This document shows, one piece after another, positions 15,353 through 24,300 of a stretch of DNA of 25,918 bases. Made by a program: the position numbers and the translations under genes. Location: NCBI GenBank assembly GCA_943704425.1, contig CALSCP010001961.1, positions 1 to 25,918 on the forward strand, in the 5' to 3' direction. Each line of letters begins with the position of its first letter. The first letter of the stretch is position 1. Below the pieces are notes generated by a model. That model was not told the origin of the DNA. It was given only the letters and a program-made list of their open reading frames with translations, and made no database searches. The DNA comes from Ministeria vibrans ATCC 50519 (taxonomy: Eukaryota; Opisthokonta; Filasterea).

Positions 15353-15783
15353 AAAGTAAAACGAAACTGACTGAACGATCAAATATTATTCAATGTAGTG
15401 TAAAACACTATACAAAGCTTCCGGGCGGAGTGAGTTCCGGCATAGGCGCATAGACTAGCCCCAAGAAGACAGAAGTCAAAGAAGATGGAATACTGTTATT
15501 ACTATTATATTATTAGGAATAAATGAAGTCGAAAAGTTTACTCAAAAAGAAGGAGAGAGAGAGAGAGAAATATTAATACACATATAAAAGAGAGTAATAC
15601 AATGCTTCCGCCACGGACTAACTCCAAAAAGATGGGGCGCCCATAGACCCACAAATACTTATTACTATTACTATTATTACTATTATAAGTGTATAATTAT
15701 TTTTGCATTCTCGATTCTCTATTTATGTTCTCTTATAACTTAATGAGTATTATTATTATATGACTTAATTCCAGTTCGACACG
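15353..15783. other. divergent intergenic region with diverged repeat copies
   Basis: 431 nt between two divergently read genes, so it should contain both promoters. It holds two diverged copies of a GC-rich element (15417-15462 and 15604-15652). They share GCTTCCG, a CGGA/TCC block, GGCGC and ATAGAC, set in AT-rich DNA with ATT-type tracts. No TATA box can be singled out because the AT-rich background is full of such sequence. Confidence 0.45.
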
Positions 15784-16431
15784 ATGAGCGACACTACTAG
15801 GGACACTACTGCTGAAGCAATTATAAAGATGCATGACGCTCGCGCCGAGAGTTACTCGAACGAAATGATGGAAGAAATCACAAAACCAATGTACTCGGAG
15901 CGCATCCCGCGTTTCGTTGCGGCTTGCCCAGACCAAGGGCCACTTATCGACGTCGGATGTGGCAGCGGGGACTGTTTGGCGCTCGTACACCAGCGCTTTC
16001 CGGACATTCCGCTTCTGGGCTGCGATGTCTCTTCCGAAATGGTCAAGATCGCCCGCCACCGCGTGCCCAGTGCCACCATCACACAGAGCAGCGGCTCGGC
16101 TCTTAGCGAGCAGCCAAGCAGCGTCCGTGGCATTCTATCCTATTTTGTGATTCACTTCCTCTGCGCTGACGAACTGGCGACCGCAGCGGCGTCGTGGAGC
16201 ACTGCACTGTGCGCAGGCGGGCGTCTGTTGCTTGGCTTCTGGGTGGGCGAGCCTGGCAGCACTATGGAGTTTGGCGAGCAATGGGTGCACGTCCAGGCAA
16301 CGTACAACTCGCGTGCCGAGGTCGTCTTGGCGCTCACCACTGCTGGACTGGCCATTGTGCGAAGTGAAGAGGAGGAGGACCCCGACATGTGTATGATGAT
16401 GGGCTTCATTGAAGCAATCAAGAAGGATTGA
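15784..16431 (+). CDS. class I SAM-dependent methyltransferase
   Basis: A single exon of 215 codons from ATG 15784 to TGA 16431. Motif I, the glycine-rich SAM-binding loop, is LIDVGCGSGD at residues 54-63. An acidic residue at the end of strand beta-2 is D81 in LLGCDVSSEMVKIA, which would bind the SAM ribose. A hydrophobic beta-4 segment follows (RGILSYFVIHFLC, about 115-127). The arrangement is that of methyltransferase_11/25-type small-molecule or protein methyltransferases; the substrate cannot be read from the sequence. There is no signal peptide, unlike its neighbours, so it is probably cytosolic. It is intronless and of bacterial-like length, so transfer from bacteria is possible, though codon use does not obviously differ from neighbours. 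Confidence 0.85.
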   Translation: MSDTTRDTTAEAIIKMHDARAESYSNEMMEEITKPMYSERIPRFVAACPDQGPLIDVGCGSGDCLALVHQRFPDIPLLGCDVSSEMVKIARHRVPSATITQSSGSALSEQPSSVRGILSYFVIHFLCADELATAAASWSTALCAGGRLLLGFWVGEPGSTMEFGEQWVHVQATYNSRAEVVLALTTAGLAIVRSEEEEDPDMCMMMGFIEAIKKD

Positions 16432-16637
16432 AATCAGTGTAAACGGGGGAGAGAAAGCAAGCGCAGTCCTGGAGCGGACAAACGATACTCCTGCAGACAG
16501 ACAGACAGTGAGTGAGTGAGTGAGTGAGTGAGTCCTGCTCGACATGTTCTTGGTGCACTTTTCGAAACTTCTCTGTGACAATACGATCGGGGGTTTTAAT
16601 CATCAGTACTCCCTGAAGCAGAACAAAAATCAGGCCC
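16432..16637. other. convergent spacer with (GAGT)n tract
   Basis: 206 nt between converging stop codons. It holds CAGA units followed by about seven GAGT units (about 16493-16533). Nothing else is supported. Confidence 0.7.
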
Positions 16638-17316
16638 TCACTCACAAATGGGAGGCGTTCGCAAGTAATCTGCATTGTGAAGGGACGGCTCGTAGTCATG
16701 GAAGGTCAGGTACGAGTCGAAATCGGAGGGAGCGCCCTTGTACGCCATGTACTGTGCCACGGGAATGTGTGTACCGTGCTGCAGCCAGAACATGCCCTCG
16801 GTGCTCTGTGTGGGCAGGTGGACGGCGAAGGAGTACTCGTCGGAGAGAACCCCCTCACGCATCACCGTCGCGCGAAAGTGCACGTCGGAAGGCACAAACG
16901 CGCCAAAGGAAGGCAAAGGCAGTTTGCTGCACTCGGCAATCCCCGCACTGGTGATGCTCATGCCGTAGCCAAAACTGGCGCTGGGCGGTGAGTGAAAAAT
17001 GGTTTGAGCTCCGAACTTCCCTGTCATGTCCTGGCGCGTCAAGTTGTTAGTCAGGTCGTAGTAGAGACGTCCTTCCATGATGAGGCTGTTGGTTGTGTTG
17101 TCTGCGTTGAATCCTTCGTAGCGTTGGACGTAGCCGGTCGTAAAGGTTGACGTTGACAGCACTATATGGAACCACAACAACCGCAAATGCAAAGAAGATA
17201 GTTGAATGGAACTCCACCTCTCAGCCATGGTGCGTACAGTCGCGCAACGGAACCGACGACGTAAACACCGAGGCCACACACATCAAGAGGACGACGAGAG
17301 TGAGAGTGTGAGGCAT
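16638..17316 (-). CDS. small secreted protein, possibly ependymin-like
   Basis: Two exons, 17316-17238 and 17161-16638, joined in phase 1 across a 76-nt intron (GTACGC donor, ATATAG acceptor); 200 residues. The 5' exon encodes a clear signal peptide (MPHTLTLVVLLMCVASVF). The mature part is about 180 residues with very few cysteines. It has a central GIAECSKLPLP and a C-terminal FDSYLTFHDYEP followed by a final Cys. Ependymin-related secreted proteins share a similar size and leader, but I can see no decisive motif, so the family is a guess. The last codons overlap a strong donor (GTGAGT at 16645-16640); splicing it to the nearby CTTCAG would only replace two terminal residues by six. It faces the TM2-domain gene head to head. 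Confidence 0.6.
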
Positions 17317-17412
17317 GCCAGAAAAAATAACACAAAAAAAAATAATAATAATAATAATTATTATAATAAAAAAATATAATATTGATTCAAACTTTTTTTT
17401 AAAAAAAAACTC
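17317..17412. promoter_or_regulatory. 96-bp bidirectional promoter region
   Basis: Only 96 bp separate the two divergent ATGs (17316 on minus, 17413 on plus), so both promoters must share it or overlap the first exons. It consists of AAT/ATT repeats, A and T runs and TATAATATT-type sequence. It has no GC-rich motif that stands out. The function is inferred from gene layout only. Confidence 0.5.
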
Positions 17413-18169
17413 ATGCGACACACCCTGATCACCCACTGTATCATTGTCGGCTTAATAGCACTTTCTGCTGATGGCGAAACCACCGCCAATTGCACGATCA
17501 CTACAAATCGGACTTGCAATGACCTTTCTCCCGAATGCTTTTCCTGCGCCCTTGCCTCTCCCTGCACCTTTGGTCAGCCCACCAATCTCACATGTAGCCC
17601 CATTGGCGACAGCATTCCAAATTGCAGCGTACGTGCTGTCTCCTTGTCAGCTCTATCTGTTTACTCCATTCGTATGTAGACTCGACATGTCCAAGCCGAG
17701 TGTCAATTCTGTTTTCAAGTGACCAACACGTCGCTTGTGCGCTGCACCGATCGACTCGGGTGCAACACACACGACACCGATGGTCTCTTCTACGTCTCCA
17801 CCTGCCGCGTTGTCGACGACGCCTTCTACTGTGCCGGCAATCGCACGTACGAGCGGAAGCGCCCGTGCAACTGGTCGAGTGGCCACTCTTACTGGACGTC
17901 TCTTTTGCTCTCGGTCACCCTCGGGGGATTTGGAGCGGATCGCTTCTATCTCGGGTACAACGGTCTTGGGATTCTGAAGTTTTTCACCTTCGGTGGACTC
18001 GGCGTGTGGTAATAAGAATCTGCATCATTCTCATTCTCATTGTTGTTATGATTCGATCTTAATCGTCACCAACCGCCTTCGTATATGGTTCACTTGTAGG
18101 ACCTTCGTTGATGCTTTTCTCATCTCCATTGGCTATCTGACACCGGCAGACGGGAGCTTGTACTTATAA
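17413..18169 (+). CDS. TM2-domain protein (TM2D family)
   Basis: Three exons, 17413-17628, 17680-18008 and 18100-18169, joined in phases 0 and 2; 204 residues. A signal peptide (MRHTLITHCIIVGLIALSA) is followed by a cysteine-rich lumenal part, with many N-x-S/T sites, up to about residue 140. Then comes the TM2 domain: a first membrane helix (about 144-158), the family's Asp-Arg-Phe turn within GGFGADRFYLG (D159-F161), a second helix, and the typical C-terminus PADGSLYL. The Cys-rich ectodomain and the terminal PADGS place it in the TM2D1-3 group rather than the bacterial TM2 proteins. In flies the TM2D3 homologue almondex affects Notch signalling; a role here is unknown. Which of the three paralogues it matches best needs alignment. 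Confidence 0.88.
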
Positions 18170-18363
18170 ACTGTTGGTTGTGTGTTTCTTTCAGCTTTCA
18201 TCATTATACACAATGTATATTGAACCAAACAAACGATTCCAAGGTTGACACTCCTTTAGACACAGATTTCACTGACTTGAGACTCTTGAGTGAGTCACTT
18301 CAGTCTATTCATCATCATCCCTTCGGCCTGTTTCCGCTCACCACCCCTGGGCAGCCCAGAGTG
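18170..18363. other. spacer before the reelin/EGF gene
   Basis: 194 nt between the TM2D stop and the ATG of the large gene, in the same direction. It must hold the TM2D 3' UTR and the downstream promoter. No distinct motif is seen. The frame of the first reelin/EGF exon stays open upstream through most of this spacer, so a start further 5' cannot be ruled out. Confidence 0.4.
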
Positions 18364-21300
18364 ATGCTTCTTCTGTCTCTGCTCTTGGCAGTCCTTTTGG
18401 AATCCACCAAGACCGCAGCCCTTACCGCAAACTTTGCCGAAAATTTCTCCTCAACTCTGTTAAACACCAACTTTTGGTCAACGACCGGGTCAAGCGGCTA
18501 CGACACGTCAACAACGCAGTGTGGGCAAGTCGACAGCAACGGAGACGTACGTTGTTTGAGGTTTCTTCTCCTGTCAACACTGAACATTCTTTTTTCTCCT
18601 TCTTGTCGCTTTGATGTCTGTAGAACCTCATCTTCAAGAGCAACGTGCAATCGCGCATCCTTCTCACGGACGAAATCGACGCCAGCAACATCGTCTTCAT
18701 CTCCTTTCTCATGCTGAACGGAGGGACGTGCAACGCCGCAGAGGACGACGAGCCCGTCGACTTTCAGGTGGTGCTCAACTCGGGCTCCACCGTTACCCTC
18801 GCCTCCACCTCCACCTCCGCTTCCGTGCAGTCCTTCCACATCCCATTGCACAGCAGCTACCAGGTCCACGGCGTGCGCTTCCGCTGGATACAGTCTAACT
18901 TTGGCAGAAACAGCGACATTTGGCTGCTCGACAACGTCCTCTTCTCCATCACGCCCTTGCCCACGCTCATCTACCAGCCCCGCTGGACAGCTTCCCAAGG
19001 TACCGCTTCCTGGCAGTCACTAGGCAGTGGTACAGTGTCCACCACTGCTTGCGGTGCCTCAGATGTCCTCTCCTACGCCAGCTCCACCACCATTGTCTCT
19101 CGTGTGCTCACCTCCCAAGCAATCTCCGCCGCGTCCAATAGCATCGTTGCTCAATTTGAGCTGCGAATCGGCTGCAACAACGACTTTGAACTCGACGAAA
19201 GATATCCCGTAAGAACTTTTCATAACAAAGAGAGAGAGAAAAAATAAACAAAAACGTCGTGTGTGTTTTATTGTGATAGGTTGCCTTCCAGTATTCTATC
19301 AATGACGGTTCCACATGGCTCGACACTGCGATAGACTGCGACAAGAACCAGCAGTCTTCGTCGTGCACTAGCTTTGGCGAACCCTGGTTGCAGTACCCTT
19401 CGTCGTTTGTTCAGTGGCGTCGTGTCACTCTGACCTTTAATGTGCCCACTCGAAGTCTCACCTTCCGCTTTATGCAATCTGACTGCAACGGCTTCTTTTG
19501 TGCCCAAGCGTCCACCGTTCAGTTTGCACTGGGCCAAGTAGTAATTACAGGTGCTTGCTCGGGCTGCTCGGGCCACGGCTGGTGCACCGACGTCGCGGAC
19601 GAATGCGTGTGCGACGCGGGCTTCACCGGCGACGCGTGTCAGACTATCATCACTCCAAGCACACTTCCCACTTCCCTGCGCGAATCCTTTGACAAGTAAG
19701 CACTTTTTTTTGTGTGTGTTTTTCCTCTCTTCATAATTATGTGACCCTATTCTTGTACCAATTCACCTTCTTGCCCCAGTTTTGCCCCGGAACTCACAGC
19801 CATCTCCGGTAACACTGTCGGCACCGTGTTGGACACATCGCGATGGGCTTACTCGGCGCTTGCTGGCATCTACATTGGCTGCTGGTGCAACAACTGTAAT
19901 CCCCCGTTGACCAACATGACTGGCGGTGCTGGCTTTACTGCGTCCACTCACTGGCGCCAAATGGTGTCAACGCAACTCGATCTTACCGCCGTCGCTCTGC
20001 CCACCCTCTTTTTTTACTACTCCGACTACTTCTCTGCGACATGCAGCCCCTCCACTAACGACAGCCCTTTCCTTGCCACCACTCTCGACAACGGCATCTC
20101 ATGGTCCAAAGTTGCCCACCTTGGCTCCGGCTCGCCCGTTCCCACCTTCCATGCCTTCCGCATGCCCGTCTCTTCTACCACCGCAACCTCTTTCGCCTTC
20201 ATGCAACCACTTGCGTCCGCTGTTTTGGCCGACTCTTGGCTTGTCGACGGTGTCGTTGTTGACTCGCCCACCGCCTCCTCTCTCACCGACGGTGCCCTCT
20301 TGGAGTCCTTTGACCTCACACCCTCTCCTTCTTACTGGATCTACCTCACCGGTGCCACTCTTGGCTCTTACTGCTCATCATCGTAATCATTGAATAGTTC
20401 TTTTGATTCAATAATAATAATAATATTAATAATAATAATAATAATTATTATTATTATTATTTTTATTATTATTATTAATTTTTTTTCTTCTTCTTTCTAG
20501 TGGTGACGCGGTCTTGTTTGTGGAGGACCGTCTTCGCGTGGCCATGACCAAGTCGGTGCCGGTATCGGCGACTGCCGCACCCATGATTCAGTTTGACCTG
20601 ACCATGGGCTGTAGTAGTGGCCTGGCCACGGCGAGCCTGTCGCTCGATGTCTCGTTTGACGGCGGTCTCTCCTGGACCGCGGCCGTGCCCGAGTCGGCGT
20701 ACGCATCGCTTGCGAATGCTCATACATCTGTTGCCTCCTCGTTTCCCTCGCTCTACGCACCCGGTGTGTATGGGCTCACGCCAGGATTTACTCGTGTCAC
20801 TGTCGACCTCGTCAATGTCATGGCCAAGAGCAGTGCCGAAGTTACAGACGTGATGGCACGCTGGACGCTTCTCAATGACGATGGAAACTCCTATATGCCC
20901 CACAGCAACTTTGCTTTGGACAATGTCTACGTGGGCGATCGTTGTCCCAGCTTGTGCTCGGGCTTTGGCGCGTGTCGTCTCAGCGGCGCCCCTGCCGTGT
21001 TTGGCTGTGTCTGCGACTCGTTTGGCTTGTACGGTTCCTTCTCCTCGAGCGACTGTAGCGTCGCGTCGGGCACGGAAACGCTTGCAGCCGGTGTCGCCGA
21101 GAGTGCCGTTGCAGAGATCATTCCACCGTGGAACATGCCGTTGTGGACGAATCAGAATGGTGTATTCCCAACGTACTTTAGCACAGGCGAGCCGGCGTCC
21201 ACAGCGTGCACCAGCGATGGCCAGGCGGCGTTTGTCTTCAAAGGGCCCGCTCGACTGCTCACAACCTTTCCGCTTGACGTGTCGTCGTCCCTGGCTGAAA

Positions 21301-24300
21301 TTACTTTTCGCATGCAAACTCGCGATACAAGCGAAACAACCAATGTTTGCAGTCGCTCCAGTGCCAACACCGCGGTCACTGCCTCCGTTGTATTGCTCTA
21401 CTCTACCAATAACTTCTTGACGACCCACACGCTCGCAACCTACGACGACAAGCCTGTCATGACGACGTACACGGTGCCGCTGCCAACGGCTGCTCGCACT
21501 TCGCACACGTCGTTTATGTGGACGCAACTGAATGCGTCGCTGGCGGACAGCGACTACTGGTATATGTCGGCTATCCTTGTGGGTGTTCCCGAGTGCAGTA
21601 CATCGTCGTGTCTCAATGGCGGCACCTGTTCAGTCTCACTTTCAGGCTTTACCACACTTACCACGTGCGCGTGCCCTTTGTTTTACACAGGCCTGCGCTG
21701 CGAGACACAATTAGCCACGCCATGTCTGCCGGATCCCTGCAATGGCCACGGAACGTGCCAGGCCAAGCAAGAAGAAGAAGGTATCTTCATTTGTACTTGC
21801 GACTCGGGGTACACCGGTGCCACGTGTGACCAGGACGTAGACGAGTGTGCCTCGTCACCATGCGCGCCTACTGCCACCTGTGTCAATGGTCTCGATGCCT
21901 ACTCGTGCTCATGTCGCCCAGGCGACACGGGTGTCAAGTGTGACGTAAATATTGATGAGTGTGCCTCGTCACCCTGTCTCAACGGCGCACTCTGCACCGA
22001 GACGCAGCCGAATGGGTACAACTGCCAGTGTGCCTCGGGCTACACCGGATCTCAGTGTGCCAACGAAATCAACGAGTGTTCCTCCAACCCTTGTCTCAAC
22101 GGTGGTCAGTGCAGCAACTTGGTCAATGGCTTCACTTGCGCCTGTGTCGCCGGATACACTGGCGTGCTCTGTGGCGTCGACACGAACGAGTGTAGCTCAA
22201 CACCTTGTGGTCTTGGCGCCACCTGCAACAATCTTATCAACGCTTTCGAGTGCACCTGTCCCCCCGGTATTACGGGCGAGCAGTGCACCGTCGACATTGA
22301 CGAGTGCGCAAGTTCGCCGTGTCTCAATGGTGGCGACTGCCTCGACGCGTTAGATACCTTCTTGTGCAATTGCCTGGCGGGCTACACAGGCGCTCTGTGC
22401 GTTGTCAACGTGGACGAATGTGCCAGCACGCCCTGCCTCAACGGTGGCACGTGTGTCGACGAGGTGAACGCTTTCGCCTGCAATTGTATGGCGGGATTCT
22501 TTGATCCTATTTGCTCTTCACCTGTCGACGAGTGTGCCAGCTCGCCCTGTGGACCAGAAGCAGTGAGCTGCAACGACGTGCATTTAGGGTACGAGTGTGT
22601 GTGCAAGGCAGGTCTGACGGGCGTGCTGTGCGAGAGTGAAGTGGATGAGTGCGCCTCATCTCCGTGTGTACACGGCTCTTGCGAAGACCAATTGGGCGCC
22701 TTTGTGTGCGCCTGCTTTGCAGGTTGGACCGGTGACTTGTGTGCAGACACTATTGACGAGTGTGCGAGTACGCCGTGCCACAACGGTGGCACCTGTGTGG
22801 ACGCGGTCGATGGCTACACGTGTCTTTGCGTACTAGGATGGATCGGTGGCGAGTGCGAGACAAACGTTGACGAGTGTGCTTCGTCGCCCTGTCAGAATGG
22901 CGGCACTTGTCTTGACAATGTTGGCTCTTTCACTTGTGAATGTGTTGGGACGGGATATGCTGGTGCACACTGCGAGAGTAACATTGACGAGTGTGTGTCG
23001 TTGCCCTGTCAGAATGGCGGGCTGTGCATCGACGGGGTAGGCATGTTCACGTGCACATGTACCAACGCGACTTTTACGGGACTGACGTGTGAGAGTGAGG
23101 TGGACGAGTGTGCTTCGTCGCCGTGCCTTAACGGCGCCATTTGTGCCGACGGATTGGGAATGTATGAGTGCGAGTGTGCTCCCGGCTACACAGGAAGTGC
23201 CTGTGAGAGCGATATAGACGAGTGCGCCTCGTCACCGTGCCAGAACGGCGGGAATTGTCTCGATGCAGTTGGAAAATTTGAGTGTGACTGTGTCGTGGTG
23301 GGTTTCAAGGGTGTGCTGTGCGAAAGCGAGGTAGACGAGTGCATCTCGTCTCCTTGCCAAAACGGTGGAGTGTGTACCGACCAGGGAACCATGTACCTGT
23401 GTGACTGCGCGACGACTGGCCACACAGGAGTCTTGTGCGAGAGTGGTATTGACGAGTGTGCGTCGTCACCGTGTCAGCACGGCGGCGTGTGCACTTCGGG
23501 GATCGACCGCTATGATTGCGATTGTTTTGGCACTGGCTACACCGGTGTGGTGTGCGAAGCAGAAATCGACGAGTGTGACTCGTGTCCGTGTCAGCATGGT
23601 GCGACGTGTAAAGATCTCTTGCACCGCTTTGTGTGTCAATGCAGCCAAATTGGCTATACTGGAGACCAGTGTGAGACACTTATTGACGAGTGTGTCTCGT
23701 CACCTTGTCAAAATAACGGTCAGTGCAGCGACCGCGTAGGCGGTTTTCAGTGCGCGTGTGCCAATGGCTTTACCGGAGCCACATGCGACGTGAATATTGA
23801 CGAATGTCTGAGCGAGCCGTGTGTCAATGGGGGAACGTGTGTTGACGACATTGCCTCATCGGTGTGTCTATGTGAGGCGGCGCACACGGGTGTGCAGTGT
23901 GAGTCGTCCGTCGATTTTTGTGCGAGCAGTCCGTGCGTCAACACGGGTGTATGCTCCAGCGGAAACCGTCAACACGAGTGTGCCTGTCCTGCGAGTTACA
24001 CGGGTGTCGCATGTGAGGTTGAAATCAACGAGTGTGAAAGCAGTCCGTGCCTGCACGGTGCGACGTGTACGGATATGGTGGGGTTCTATACGTGCCTGTG
24101 TCACGCTGGATTCATCGGAGATGTGTGCGAGACGGACGTTGATGAGTGTCTGAGCGCTCCTTGTGAGAATGTTGGGACGTGCATGAACGAGCTGGGCAGT
24201 TTCCGTTGTGTGTGTGCCACTGGATGGTTTGGCAATGTATGCGAGACCAACACCGATGAGTGTTCGTCGTCGCCGTGCGGCGTCAATGCGCTTGCGTGCC

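Noticed and set aside
16600-16645. Extra 3' intron in the small secreted-protein gene (GTGAGT to CTTCAG)
   Set aside because: It is possible but changes only the last few residues and meets a stop after six codons. The simpler stop at 16638 was kept and the alternative noted.
20475-21527. 350-codon open frame on the minus strand
   Set aside because: It is the shadow of the reelin-like exon. The plus frame has conserved cysteines and domain motifs; the minus reading is Arg-rich with no recognisable features.
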